Below, piece by piece: positions 1 through 12,084 of a DNA stretch of 64,000 nucleotides. A model generated the notes under the pieces. That model worked only from the letters and a program-made list of their open reading frames with translations. It searched no databases and was not told the origin of the DNA. How positions within the stretch are numbered: the stretch's first letter is position 1; every line of letters begins with the position of its first letter. Source of the stretch: Varanus komodoensis (lineage: Eukaryota; Chordata; Lepidosauria; Squamata; Varanidae); the NCBI RefSeq assembly GCF_004798865.1, contig NW_025335268.1, positions 69,832,028 to 69,896,027 of the forward strand. Direction: 5' to 3'. Made by a program: the position numbers and the translations under genes.

Positions 1-278
1 TTCTCTGCAGTGGCGCCCAATCTATGGAATGAGCTCCCCAGAGAGGTCTGCCTGGCGCCGTCGTTATTTGTTTTTCGGCGCCAGGTGAAGACCTTTTTAT
101 TTAAACGTCATTTTAATTGTTAACAATATTTGCTTATTTATCTGGCCAGGGCAACTTCTTTTATATTTTTTTATTTATTTTATATTGTTAATTTTGATTT
201 TATATTGTTATTTTTGTATTTTATTGTGTTGTAAGCCGCCCCGAGGCTTTGGCAAGGGGCGGCATAGAAATGTTTTAA

Positions 279-329
<51 letters not shown>

Positions 330-330
330 A
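1..330 (+). mobile_element. L2-type LINE 3' end, cut by the window edge
   Basis: The left edge lies inside the last coding part of an L2/CR1-group LINE: the first bases encode the end of the reverse-transcriptase polyprotein (AVAPNLWNELPREVCLAPS in one frame). An AT-rich 3' UTR follows, then the diagnostic GCCGCCCCGAGGCTT...GGGGCGGCATAGAAATG hairpin. The copy ends in an (AAAT)n tail at 277-330. The same ending recurs many times in the window, which defines the family. Assignment to L2 rather than another Jockey-group clade is from memory of related proteins. Confidence 0.85.
277..330. repeat. (AAAT)n microsatellite, LINE tail
   Basis: A nearly perfect tetranucleotide array directly follows the GGCGGCATAGAAATGTTTTAAT end of the L2-type copy, so it is the element's own tail or grew from it. 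Confidence 0.95.
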
Positions 331-2149
331 CTCTTGCGTCTTACCACCGAGCTATTCTGACTCCCCATTTCCCTCCCCACTTTTGGGTAGCAGTCTTTCC
401 CTGTCCTACTTGGAGACCACGGAAGTTGAATCTGGGAACTAGGGTAGGTCAGGTTAGTATATTCCAAGTACAGCCATGTCCTCCCACTATGTAGGACTCA
501 GATCAGGGGTTCAACAGGCAGGTTTCAATGCTTAGACAACCTCCTACAGAAAAGAGTGATTTTTGGGGTATCCCTGCTCTAAGAATGGACGACTCAGCCC
601 ATCTTTTAAGCTTTTCTCAGCTCTGCTTTTCCCTTTCCTCAGTCTAAAAATTCAGCTCATCTAGGATGTTGCTAACTTCATCAGTTGTAAGTTTGGTTCA
701 TCCTGAACTCTGAGAGTTTCTATAGAAATCTGTCCACATTTGGGGGTACATTTCTTAAACCTTGCATTTGTATATTTTCTTTTCTGGTGGACCCACCATA
801 TATATTTCTTGAAAGCAAATTTCCAGTTCATAATACAGTGTAAAAAAAATAATAAAACCTCCCCCAGTAATCTTCCCTGATTCCAGGATGGGGCTAGAAT
901 TTGTTTATATATATTCTGACTGAGAACAGTTCCCTGAATGCTCTCCTATGGAAGAAGGCTGAGCTTACCTAGGATCCATAGGGAAAATCAATAGCATGAG
1001 AGGATGAACCAAGAGGTAGCAGCAGCCAAAACCATGGTCAGGTGAGCAAACCAGAGCGTGCAAAGGCCTTGTTGCCCACGGAGGTCTTGAGTGGTGCAGG
1101 AAGACTTCCTAACATTCCCACCCCAGAATGATCCAGTGGTCTTATTACCTGAGCAGAGTCCATTTGGGGCCTGGAGGTACTTCTCTGAGAAGCTTTCATC
1201 ATTCAGTGGTTTACCACATGGGGGCAGCTGTGCATAGATCCGGCACAACGGATCTTTATGCAGTTTGGGTGAATCCTGCTGGCAGAGGACAGTCAATCTA
1301 AAATGACTTTGGGAATGCATTCTTCTACTCATCTGGCTTTCACAGAGAGTGGAAACTCTCAGGAGGCCCAGGGAGACTGCAGGGTTGAGGAAAGCCCCAT
1401 TTGGTGGAGAACGTCTGGACATTTTCTACTTCCAAGCCTTTTCGATCCCCAGGGGAAGCCCCAAAGTCTCACATTCCAACGGCACACGGTCTCACCAAAA
1501 AGATCCTTCCTCAAACAAAGCAAAAAGGTCTCGCGTGTGGATCTGCAGGAGGAGAAGACATCCGCAGGACAAGATGCTTCACATCTCTGTTGGAGTGACG
1601 AGAGAACGGTAGCTCCAGGGCTGCCAGACTGGCACCTCTGGAAGACACACCATTCCTGGAAAAGGCAGGTTTCAAAGGCAAACGCAGCCGCGTCTTTGTT
1701 GGTGCTCCATCACATTCTCTGCACCGCTGCTCTGGGGTTAATTAGAGTTGGCAAGAAGCAAAGGGTGTGGACCCCTTACTGGCTGCCTCCTCTCGCGTTT
1801 GATGCTGCGGCCAGGGGAACTCCAGTGGGAATGGCAACATCCATACCTTTGGGGGACTGAAGTGCTGAGGAGAGTGAACGGGGGGAGCCGACACTGTCAG
1901 GAAATGCAGTTGCAGTTTTGTTTCTTTGCGGTTTCTCCAATGTCTTCCCTCAGCTCAGCCAAATAAGTCTGCTGTTACCTCTCCCACGATTGGATGTTCC
2001 CATCTTGGATGGCTCTAACCTGGAGGCAGTGCCACCATTTCATCCACGCTTTGTTACTCTGCATCAGTTGCCCACTTTCCAAAGGAGGGATTAATTTGTA
2101 TCTCCTCCTTCGTTTTCCCCAAGACAGAAACCTTCAAAAATTTTGTATT
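331..2149. other. Interval with no recognised gene or repeat
   Basis: Mixed-composition sequence. Overlapping open frames of up to 185 codons at 1303-1860 show no domain, and frames overlap on both strands, so none is called. I see no RNA gene. Confidence 0.5.
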
Positions 2150-2275
2150 TGTAAATCAATGTATTTTTTGTATTTTTATATTTAATGGTAATTTATTATG
2201 TACTATTGTATTTCAATGTATTTTATCATGTTGTAAGCCGCCCCGAGGTTTCGGCAAGGGGCGGCATAGAAATGT

Positions 2276-2316
<41 letters not shown>
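2150..2316 (+). mobile_element. L2-type LINE 3' UTR with (TAA)n tail
   Basis: AT-rich 3' UTR followed by GTAAGCCGCCCCGAGGTTTCGGCAAGGGGCGGCATAG, here ending in a TAA triplet array at 2276-2316 rather than AAAT. No coding part remains. Confidence 0.8.
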
Positions 2317-2319
<3 letters not shown>

Positions 2320-2939
2320 TGGCTTTGTTGTTTGGCCTGTTGCCTGCATTTTGGGTCAGAGGGAACTGGATTTGGATTTATCATCCAAACCCTAGTTTGG
2401 CTTGGATGGAAGCTAAGATATTTCTGATTAACAGGTGGTGAGGACTCAGCCGAGAACTTCCAGAGGCTGGTGGAAGGGCGTAGGCAGTTGCTTGGCTGCA
2501 CCAGTCTGGTGCATAAAGGAGGTGATATTCCTCAAAGAGAGAGGAGAGGTCTGCTCAATGCAGAGAAGGAAGCTCTGCCTGGAGAGTGGCGAGAAGCAAG
2601 GACAGCTTGTCTATTGAGTGATTCCATGGCACAGTACAAGGATCACTTGTCTTCAAAGAGATTCCTTGGCATTCAGAAAGAGCTGATGTTGGGCAGTGGC
2701 TAACAATGGGAACTACAGAGACATGAGGTAGGGATGTGTAAAAAATCCATTTAGGGGCACGAATCGGTCAGATTCCCTGAGCTTGGCTTGGATTCTGGCT
2801 CACTTTCTTGTGGCCTGAGTGTGACTTCCAAGACAAGCATTCACACAGCCTCCCCCAGGAAATGGGACCCACATGAACTCTGTGGAAGAGGAGGGCCTCT
2901 TCCATGCACATGACCTGCAGCCCTCATTTGTGCTGCAGG
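2317..2939. other. Interval with no recognised gene
   Basis: No gene seen. A TAGGGATGTGTAAAA motif at 2729-2743 resembles the end of a non-autonomous hAT-like element, but no partner end was found. Confidence 0.4.
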
Positions 2940-3780
2940 TAATTCAGAATAGGGCATTTCCCTGTCCTGGATGGGGTCACACTCCCCCTAAGGGACAGGG
3001 TCTGCAGTCTGGGGGTGCTCCTGGACCTCAGTCTGTCCCTGGAAGATCAGGTGAACTCAGTGGCCAGGTGTGCCTTTTTCCAGCTACAGCAGACTTTCCA
3101 GCTCCACCCCTACCTAGACAGTGGGAACCTAAAGATAGCTGCCCATGCTCTGGTAGCTTCCAAAGTAGATTACTATAATGTGCTCTACGTGGGGCTGCCC
3201 TTGAAGACGGTCCGGCAATTGCAACCGGTACAGAAACGGCCACTCAGTTGGAGAATGGCACTTCTGGAGCGGCCCATATAACACCAGTTCTGAAAGAACT
3301 TCACTGGGTACCTGTTGTTGCCCGGGCCCAATTCAAGGTGCTTGTATTGGCATATAAAGCCCTAAACGGCTTGGGGCCCAGCTAACTAAAGGGCTGTCTG
3401 CACCTATATACCTACCCACCCCCTTGGATCAGACCAGGAGGCCCTTCTATGAGAACCGCTCCCCAGGGAGACGAGAAGGCTGGCAACCAGGCGAAGGGCC
3501 TTTTCGGCTGCTGCTCCCCATCTCTGAAACTCCCTTCCTAGGGAAATTCACCTGGCGCCATCTCTATTTTCCTTTCGCCACCAGGTGAAGAAATATCCTT
3601 TTAGGAAATGTTTTAACATTTTGCCTGTACGCTATGGGTCCTTTAATTGCTTTTCTAGATGTTTAATTCATTGTGTTTTAATTGGTTTTAATGTGTTTTA
3701 ATATGCTGCATGCATTGCAAGCCACCTAGGAAGGCTTCGGCAATTAGAGGCGGCCCATAATTATATGCAAATAAATAAGT
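2940..3780 (+). pseudogene. L2-type LINE, C-terminal reverse-transcriptase piece and 3' UTR (decayed)
   Basis: This is one of the longest L2-type copies here. The open frame at 3015-3281 reads LLDLSLSLEDQVNSVARCAF, then KVDYYNVLYVGLPLKTVRQLQ. This matches the L2/CR1-group region downstream of the catalytic YADD box (DYCNALYVGLP type motif). After 3281 the homology goes on in other frames: a TPVLKELHWVPV-type stretch, then KALNGLGP, then the RAFSAAAPHLWNSLP-type end, so several frameshifts and stops separate the parts. The 3' UTR ends GCCACCTAGGAAGGCTTCGG and AAATAAATAAG. The divergent UTR suggests an older subfamily than the copies with GCCGCCCCGAGG. The copy is 5'-truncated and cannot be active. 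Confidence 0.82.
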
Positions 3781-3880
3781 AAGGTTGCTGGTTGCGCAGC
3801 TGGAGTTCTGCAAGCGTTTGCAGCTTGACTCGCTTTCTAAGACAGGGCTGAAGAAGCCCACTAACTAAAGCGGGATGGAT
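3781..3880 (-). repeat. Unclassified interspersed repeat, copy 1
   Basis: Read on the minus strand it contains TTAGAAAGCGAGTCAAGC followed by CAGCTGCGCAACCAGCAACC. The same order of motifs occurs near 27285 and 32368 on the plus strand and near 39560-39735 on the minus strand. I cannot name the family. Confidence 0.55.
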
Positions 3881-6617
3881 TCGAGAGCTTCATTGCAACA
3901 CTCCCACCAGTCTGCATCCAGCTTCAGCCATTAACCTGCCTGATGACGGGTATCTCCGCTTCCACCCTCTATCCTCATTTTACAGACAATAATGTTGAAC
4001 TACCTGAACAAAGAATGAAAATTGAAGGCACTCAATGAACCAGTACAATATTTTCCTTACGATATGTTAATTGCTTTGTTTATTCATTATCTGAAATTAA
4101 TGAGCAAAGCTGCGGAAACATTGGTTCCAAACAGTTCACGGCTCGTGCTTTGAGTAAGTATCCAGTGCACACAAGTCATCAGCCAGGTAAATAAAGGCAT
4201 TCTCCCGTTCTCCCCGTTTCCTCCAATGGTTTCTACCCCCAGACATTCACTTTCCGTTTGAAGAGAAACATCTGGATAGTGATGTTGAAGCCACCTGCAA
4301 TGGATGCAAAAGAATTTGGATTTCTTTGACTCCTGCCCATGGGACTCCACAGCAGACTAGCTTTTTCCCAAGCTGCATGGAATCTGCAGAGCTTCAAACC
4401 TATTAAAAAAAAGTCTGGAACTTAACCAAATTCAGGCATAGGAAATACAATGTCTGAAAATGTGCATTTCCTCACATAGGCTCATCACTAAAAGTGCAAC
4501 TTTGTGGAGATTTTCAGAAGTGAAATTTGTATAAGCACAAATAAGTGTAAGTTTAAGAAACTGAGGGAAAGGTTATTCTGTCAACGAGCAGACAATGGAA
4601 TGAAAAAAAACTGACCATCCATGATGCACAGATAGAACGCATTCCTACATTTGGCTCCATGGGGAGTTTGGTGGTAATCCCTAGTAGTTGCTACCGATCT
4701 TTCCTTTAGCTGCCGAGTATGACAAAGATCTTGCTATTGTGTATAGTGATTAGGAGATGTTTCTTCATGTTGTCTTTTTATGAAAAGCTACACAATCCAC
4801 ACTAATCTAACAGATGCATGAGTCAGAGCACCATTAAGAGGATATATGCATTTTTTTCTGAAGTCTGCAATTATAGTCCAGATATTAAGCAAGGGAAGAC
4901 GAATACATATAATACACAAATGCACCCACTGTGCATAAAATTTGTATACTTCTAAAGTCAAAAATTATTGCTTGGAGGGGAAATAGACTAAAACGGTTTA
5001 GGAGTAAATGTGTAGAAAATGCATCAGTTTAGATCTGTAATGGGCTTGAATGAGTTTGAATTCTAAGAATTCCATCTACACATTCCACAGTAGTCAGGTT
5101 TTCCCTAAGTTGTGCGGAGTCCACACACTTGTGGATCATTTTTATTTTATGTAATTTTATCCAAATTTAACCATAAAAGAATACATAAAATTAAAAATTG
5201 CACACTGGCAAAAACAATATACATAAACATGGGGTTGCATATTTTGGAAGGAATATGAACATTTTCAGTTGTGCAAATCTGCACTTCTCTGAAGTTGTGG
5301 ACATATGTGTGACTAATGTGCAGATGATGAAGCACGAACAACCGGACAATCTGTGATTTTTAGAGTGGATTTTATAGCATTTGTATAATCCTAATTGTAA
5401 GAAAAACACTCAAACCTACATATGGATTTTTCTGCAGATCAGAAAAAGAAAAAGAGAAAACTGATATAGAAACAGGATGGGATTAACTAAAATATTGAGC
5501 AAAGAGAAAATGCATGAACTTGGACTTCACAGGTGTGTCTCTCCCAAATCATGTCCTCAAAAAGACCTGCCATTTATCAGTTGGGTCTGGAGCAAGCAAA
5601 TGCAAAAAATTGAAGGTCATATTCTGCTAGAGAGCGTGAACATACCCTGCTTCCTTTCTGTCTTTTCTTTCCTATGCAGGAGACAGAATAAAAGAGGTGG
5701 GAATTATTTAGCACCGCCAAGAACTAGCTGGTCATTATTTTGCCTGTTTCTGCACCCTTCTTCTGTCGTAACAGATGCTGACAGATGGTAAGCTGCTTTA
5801 ATTCAGACAGCAAGTCAGCATCAGCCTTCTCCAGGTTTTCTCATCAGGTAGACCTGAGTTATTTGTACTTTACTTTCCATCAGAAGAATCTTTTACCAGA
5901 TGCTCTACAAATATCAAGGGCTGTATGAGAACCTTGCTTGCTCATCCCAGCAAAGATGCCTCATTCGCAGCCCAAACATGGATCCAAACAGAAGAATGTT
6001 CTGCAGAAATGTTCACAAGTTCTTGAGTACACACTTGTTCTCACAAATAGCACAATCGCTAGTGACAAAAAGCAATGTGACATTTAAACTGGGACAGCAT
6101 CTCACTCTTGTCTATGTATCTAAGTGGATCAGCTTTGGGAAATACTTGCTTTTTTTTTGTGAAACATTCCTTTTTGATTGCATTTTATATGCACAGTTTT
6201 CCTGGTTGTGAAAACTAAGCAAAAATTCCAAAGACTGGAGTGGATATTTGGGAAATATTTTCCAACTTACATAAATTCGGTTTGCCATTGAATGAAGGAT
6301 TGCTTCATTTGAGATTAGGGAAAATATACGTGTTTAGGCAAGCCTTCTATGGCTTCTATTTGATATCATTGTTCTGCTCCATTTGATTATTTTCTATTGT
6401 TTGTACACCGTTCTTGTTTAGGCTAGTTACTTATTTCTGCTAATGCTGAAATGGATGGAATATTTTAATCCACGGTCTTAATACTTCGACATGGAAGCCA
6501 CTGAGGGCGCAAGGCTTTCGTTCCCTCCCTTGTTGCACATAAACCTCCAAACTCAGAAGCTCCCAAGCATGGCATGGCCTGATGACCATCTCTACCGCCA
6601 ATGCACCCTGGGCCCTA
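3881..6617. other. AT-rich interval with no recognised gene
   Basis: No exon, RNA gene or named repeat is seen. Stretches around 4420-4580 and 4975-5420 are rich in TGCA, GTGCAAAT and AAATGCAT words. They resemble segments near 8400, 11490, 26530 and 30420, so part of this may be a decayed DNA-transposon-like family. The longest open frames, about 100 codons at 5477-5791 and 5900-6211, have no motif. Confidence 0.45.
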
Positions 6618-6840
6618 GATCTTTATCTATTTATTATTTATTTGGACAACTTATATTCCGCCCCATTTGCATAAGCCTCGGGGCAGCTTCCAATCATAAA
6701 TAAATACAATCCATACAAATGCATAAAATACTGGAGACATCCTGGCAAAATTTTAAAATCAATAAGTAACATCAACAATTAAAATAACATTCAAATAAAA
6801 AGGTCTTGGCCTGGCACTGAAAAGCAAATAGCGACAAATC
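6618..6840 (-). mobile_element. L2-type LINE 3' end
   Basis: Minus-strand copy. The tail (ATTTATTTATT) lies at the left, then the CCGCCCCATTTGCATAAGCCTCGGGGC hairpin, the AT-rich UTR, and at the right the last coding codons (AAAAGGTCTTGGCCTGGCACTGAAAAGCAAATAGCGAC). 5'-truncated at about 6840. Confidence 0.83.
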
Positions 6841-7230
6841 TAGATGGCCGTTTGTGTCCATCAGATAAAGCACCAGGGACGGGGAGGAAAGGAGGCTGGA
6901 ACACAGCTAGGAAGCCATGGAAGCTCTCGTCCTTCCCGCTTTCCCTCTCTGCTTCCCAGCATGCCCCTCTTTCTCTCCTTCAAGCCTTCTCTGTGACCTT
7001 GCAGGAGGAGGCCCGTGTTTTGCAGCTGTGGGTGCAGGTCTAGGGATGTGTGAGGGGTCTTTTTTGTGCTGGGAAAAAGCACAAGTGTTCGTGGGCCCCT
7101 TGCCAGAATCAATCCCACCATGCTGTGCAAGCAGTTCTGCTCTTCCACTCCCACCGCCACCAGCAGCAGCAAGTGGGGGAGACGATCGGTTGCCAGGAAT
7201 GGAGGCCAGCATGCCCGCTTGCCAAGTGCC

Positions 7231-7242
7231 TTTTCTGCCTAT

Positions 7243-7281
<39 letters not shown>

Positions 7282-7812
7282 TTTGGAAATTTTTTTTATG
7301 CCGTCCCATTCACATAATCCTCGGGACGACTTCCAACATTATAAATAAATACATACATATAAAATCTGGAGACATCCAGCTCAATATTATAACACCAATA
7401 AATAAAATCAACAATTATTAAAATATCGTTTCAATAAAAAGGTCTTGGCCTGGCGCCGAAAAACAAATAGCGACGGCGCCAGGCGGACCTCTCTGGGGAG
7501 CGCGTTCCATAGGTGGGGCGCCACCGCAGAGAAGGCCCTCCTCCGGGTGCTCACCCTCCTAATATCCTTCACGGAGGGTTCCTGGAGGAGGGCCTCTGCC
7601 ACTGATCTCAAGGGGTGGGAAGGCAAATATCGACGCAAGTGCTCCTTTAGATATCCAGGTCCCAAGCCGTTAAGGGCTTTATAGGTGATAACCAGCACCT
7701 TGAATTGGGCCCAGACTTCGATGGGGAGCCAGTGAAGCTGCTAGAGGACTGGGGTTATATGAGAATAATGCCCAGTCCCCGTCAGCAACCTGGCCGCTCT
7801 ATTTTGCATGCG
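7231..7812 (-). pseudogene. L2-type LINE, C-terminal end with intact 96-codon frame
   Basis: The minus-strand frame 7408-7698 encodes LVITYKALNGLGPGYLKEHL, then AFSAVAPHLWNALPREVRLA and a terminal FRRQAKTFLLKRYFNN. This is the conserved C-terminal module of L2/CR1-group LINE polyproteins. Upstream homology continues to about 7812 in another frame. The 3' UTR and an (ATTT)n tail at 7231-7284 lie to the left. It is the cleanest reference in the window for this module: FNNC then the stop, then TTTTAATAATTGTTG. The copy is 5'-truncated. Confidence 0.88.
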
Positions 7813-9792
7813 TCACCATCCCTGGCAGCAACAAGCATGGAAAAAGTTTGGTCGCTGAGAAAGGCAGCTGGCATGCCCACTCAGTGCCCATCTTCCACAT
7901 CCTGCAATCACTCGTTGGGCAGCTGCTCCCGATGGGGAAGGTTTCCTGCCATGCAACTGGGCATCCTAAAGCATTCCACTTTGCAGGACCGGGCAAAAGA
8001 TGAGCACTGGCTCAGCCTTTGAAGTCCCACAGCTGAACTTCCAAGATCGCAGAGCTAGGAGTCCACATAATCCTGTGGACCCCCAGACAGGACTGGAAGG
8101 CCAGACCACCAAGTCATTCCCAGTGTATCACAGGCAGTAGGCAAATATTAAAAATAAATACAATGCATAGCCTCCGGAACTTGAATGTGGGCTTGAACTT
8201 GACTATGAGCATGGATTTCTGCTTTGAGATCTGTAGATCTCTGAATCTGAAGTGAGTTGCATGAAATAAGATAAGAACACATCTGATAAGTGCACTCTTG
8301 CAAAGAAAACACTCCAGGAAATCTGTTGATTTCCAGAATCACACAAACAAGCTTTAGCCCCTGAGCAGCATGCATCTCCAAAAGATGCAGACATTTGAAA
8401 AATACAGAAAAATATGCACTTTAAGAGGAATACCAGCAACAAAATTCGTAAATTTCTATACGGTTGTTTTGTCAGGAGTGGAGGAATGCATGCACAAAAC
8501 TTGTAAGAAACAAACCTAGTGCTGGAAAACTGAGAATCTGGATGAAAATTGATCTTGGCAGAAATGAGCATTCATACATTACCTATCACTAAGAAACGTT
8601 TCACAAACTTCTCTGGCTGTGAGTCTTTCCAAGAGGTCTGGAAGGCAATATTCAGAGGTGTACTGTCTTGGATGGAGATTTTTTTTTCTTTGCTAAGATT
8701 GCTGAAATAAGTTTTAGCATCTGTTTAAGCCAGGGAGTAGCACTCACAGCCTTCAGAAACTCTCATGGAAAGTGCTCATTGTACAAGAGGGGAAAGCTCA
8801 ACCCAGATCATTGAGCATGTGTGTATTTGTGTGTTTTGTGTGTGTGTGTGTCAGGGGTGCACAAAAATCAAATCTGTCTCTCTCTCTCTCTCTACCCACC
8901 CCAGTTTTAAGGGGTCAGGGATTTCAATGGGCAAGGCACCTGCTTCTAGCAGCTGTGAAAGATGCTCTGATATACTTCCTTCTCCCCGCTGGCCCTTATG
9001 AATTGGTAGCCAAGTGATAAGGGCCTTTATTGCTACATTGATCCATCACGTTTATGCATATTAATGGCTCCCTCCCCCCCCACACACACACACAAACACA
9101 CACGAACCTTTCCTTTGACAGTCATATTTCTACTCTCCATTTGGGTTTTCTTCTTCTCCCAGTCTTGATGCCATATTACATCCTCTAATTTCCTTTTTAT
9201 CTTCTCTTTATTTTTTGCAATGTCTCAGGACATGTCTCTTTAAGACAAGTTAATTTAGGCAATTACTCCAGTTTGGTTGCAGATAACATCTTTAATTTAT
9301 CCAGGTCCCTCTTTATTCTTTCTAGGATCCTCTTTTCCATTAATTTCATGAAACATTCTAATTTTCCATTTTAAGGACGAGCTCATTACACCCACGAGCA
9401 CGTGGACATGCCGAGATGGATGCAGAATCAGTGCGATCAATTTCCCAGCCAAGGCATGGAGGCTGGTCTGTCTGTCTGTCTGTCTGTCTGTCTGTGCTTC
9501 TTTCTCCCCCCCCCCCCCTTCTCTCTGTTTCTTCCTCTCATTTTGAGATTCTGACTTTTATATTTATTATCTGGCATTTCTGGTTTAGTTTCTTTTCCTG
9601 CACAACGAGTTCTGCTGTAACCCCATGTCTTGATTTTTGTTTCCTTCTATCAAACATGCCATTCTTTTATCCTGAGCCAGCAGAACCAGAGAATATTGTG
9701 CCTAGGGATTCCAAAGGGGTTCGGGAACCATCCGAAAACATCCTGAACAGCAATGAAGGTAGGCTTAGAAGTTTAAAATTATTGAATTTGAC
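7813..9792. other. Interval with no recognised gene; several short tandem repeats
   Basis: No gene called. It holds a (GT)n run near 8818-8850, (CT)n at 8876-8893, (CA)n at 9085-9103, (TCTG)n at 9463-9496 and a C run at 9507-9518. The pyrimidine-rich segment 9130-9380 (TCCTCTAATTTCCTTTTTATC, GTCCCTCTTTATTC) could be an antisense fragment of an old L1-like LINE, but I cannot support that. Confidence 0.4.
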
Positions 9793-9990
9793 TGCGTTAT
9801 TTCATTTCTATCCTGCCTTTCCCCCCAAAATTGTGCTCTGAGCAGCTTACAAAGATTAAAAATTGATCATCAAAACATATCATAAAACAGATTGATTAAA
9901 ATACAGCAGTAGAAGAAATAGTGTTTAAAAGCAATTAGTGCTTTTAACCAATTAAAAGCTACTTTGGCAACAAACCAACTTGTTGGGCCT
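9793..9990 (-). mobile_element. Old L2/L3-like LINE 3' end (probable)
   Basis: The order TTTCTATCCTGCCTTTCC...GAGCAGCTTACAAAGATTAAAA followed by AT-rich sequence resembles an antisense 3' UTR of an old CR1/L2-group LINE. No coding part is clear. Confidence 0.45.
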
Positions 9991-10328
9991 GCCTGAATAA
10001 TAATTCCTCTGGTTGCTGCAGAAACAGGAAAGAGAGAGAAGGCCAAGCTAGTATTATGGGTCCGGCATTTGTTTTATTTGACACTGACTTTTGAGGCACC
10101 GACTCAACAAATTCACTGGTGTGCGAAGCGCCGTTCTTGGTCTAATGTGTGGCCCAGAGCCCGATTGTGTTCAATACACAACCAATCTCTTCAGGATTTG
10201 TTTCAAAACCGAATTGACTCTTGCCCAGCAGGCAGTTGGGAGGGACAGAGAGAGAGAAAGGAAATGTCAGAGGGAATAAGAAAGGAGTGGTGTTCAAACA
10301 AAAAAGAGAAGAGGGTGGCAGAAAAGGG

Positions 10329-10363
<35 letters not shown>

Positions 10364-10929
10364 AGAGAGGGAGAGAGAAGGTGCTCATTTCTGACACTGC
10401 CCTTTCATACCACTAATATTGGGCCCACCTAGCAGTGGCGAAATGCTTGAAAAGTTGACATGAATCCATGTTTGGCAATGCTGCCCATGTCATGTGCATC
10501 CAATATCAAGACCTAGAGTTTGAAGGGCTGCTAGAAAAAGTAAAAACCTTCTCTCCAATTTGCAGTGGTGTCTGCAAACTGCAAGGGGTCCTCATGGCAG
10601 GCTGGCCATTGGCTGATCCAGACACCAAGGGCCCTCCTGTACACACCATGCATCGCTTGGCTGGGTGGGTGGACACTGACTCTGCCCTTCTTCAACATCC
10701 TGAAGGCATGGAATCTTTACACAGGAGGAAGGGGAGAGGGGTGAACACATTAGCCCCACGCTGCTCTTCACCGTCTCGTCTCCTTCAACGTGTTGAAAGT
10801 GACTGTGTGTCCGAATGCTCTCCCAGTCATTGAGAAACCTGATCTTCCAGGTAGGAATGGAAGAGAAATGTGTTCAGTTGGCATTTTAACGTGAACTTGT
10901 CTAAGATTGTGCTTTCAAACCCAAAGCAA
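9991..10929. other. Interval with no recognised gene; (GA)n tract
   Basis: A purine tract (GAGAGA...) occupies 10328-10379. Open frames across it are low-complexity (EREREREGEGER) and not genes. Confidence 0.45.
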
Positions 10930-11178
10930 AAATGATGGAACTCAGTCTACTGGACACTCCCTGAGAAGGTTCCATTTGGACGCCAGGAAGTACTTCCTGG
11001 CAGTTAGGACCCCGAACGGGCTTCCGTGGGAGGTGGTTGAGGCCCCGTCAGTGAGGGTGTTCATGGATAGGCTGGACATGCACATGGTGGGCATGTTGTG
11101 AGTGGAGCTGTCTGGTGCCGGAGGTCAGACTAGATGACCCAGGAGACCCCTTCTGACTCGCCCTGTTTCTATGTTCCT
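10930..11178 (+). mobile_element. CR1 LINE 3' end
   Basis: Encodes a short stretch of the CR1 ORF2 C-terminus (LDARKYFLAVRTPNGLPWEV, then VFMDRLDMHMVGM in the 10907-11101 frame). It ends with the CR1 3' UTR GGTCAGACTAGATGACCCAGG and a CTGTTTCTATGTTCC tail. The tail is the usual short octamer-type CR1 ending rather than poly(A). 5'-truncated. Confidence 0.87.
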
Positions 11179-11392
11179 AAGGCAAGACTCACTGGAGAAG
11201 ACAATCATGCTAGGGAAGTTGAAGCAGAAGGGAAAAGGAGGGCTAACAGTGAGATGATGGGCTCCATCAAGGAACATGAATTTGCAAAATCTGAGCAGGG
11301 TTGTTCAGGATGGAACATTTTGGAGGGGCCACATTTGCAGGGTTGTCATAAGCCAGAGAGGATTTGACAACATGTAAAAACAACAACCACAA
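11179..11392 (+). mobile_element. RTE-like LINE C-terminus and 3' end
   Basis: Starting within bases of the CR1 end, translation gives the DSLEKTIMLGK-type motif followed by a basic linker, then GTFWRG. This is the extreme C-terminal region of an RTE-like LINE related to but distinct from BovB. It ends in GTCATAAGCCAGAGAGGATTT and an ACAACAAC-rich tail. Frames are broken. Clade naming is tentative. Confidence 0.65.
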
Positions 11393-12084
11393 CAACACAT
11401 GGACCACCACTCCGTCGTTCCTCAGACTCCTTTGAATTTTGCAATGGTCCACCAGATGTTTTTTAAAGCATACCAAATGCAGATGTTAGAGAAACTGCTT
11501 GCAAAATTGTGCACACAGGGTAAAAATGCATACAGAAATGCACGTTTGTGCTAATCATGATTACGAACCTTCGTGAAAATTTAAAACCAAGCTGATCATT
11601 CCAAATGAAGAGAATCTGAAGGTGGAGACACTCTCAAAAATAATGGTGAACAGAAATTAAAACTGGAAAAATGAGACATGGAGAGAAATCAAAATCGGCC
11701 TATTTGCCCATCCCTGCTTCCAGGGAGGACGGGGGACGGCACCCCTGTGCATTAAGGGGAATGATGGTGAAGAAAGAGTGGGGAGAACTCGCTTGCTCAT
11801 TCCCACGGATGTTCCTGAAACGCCGAGCTTACCTGGGGCTTGAATGCTTGAAGAGGGCTTCCGACATTTCGAAAACACTTTCCTTAAGCTGTGGCAGTAC
11901 TTTAAGCTGTCCAAACAGAACAAGCCCAGGAAGGCATATTTCTAGGTTGAAAAATGATGAGCCTCTGCAATTCCTCCATCAAATAGGTGCACTGCAGCAG
12001 CTGAAGATGGGAAGTCAACTGGCTTTGCATTCACTTACACCAAAATCATTACATGGCAGGATTCACATATAGACTGTTTTGCTG
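11393..12084. other. Interval with no recognised gene
   Basis: Contains a TGCA-rich AT-rich stretch (11490-11600) and a TTTGCCCATCCCTG motif at 11703-11716 that could be the right end of a decayed hAT-like element. No gene seen. Confidence 0.4.

Noticed and set aside
1303-1860. 185-codon plus-strand frame
   Set aside because: Low-complexity composition, overlapping frames, no domain, no splice context that I could support.
10203-10416. Open frames over the (GA)n tract
   Set aside because: Simple-repeat translation only.
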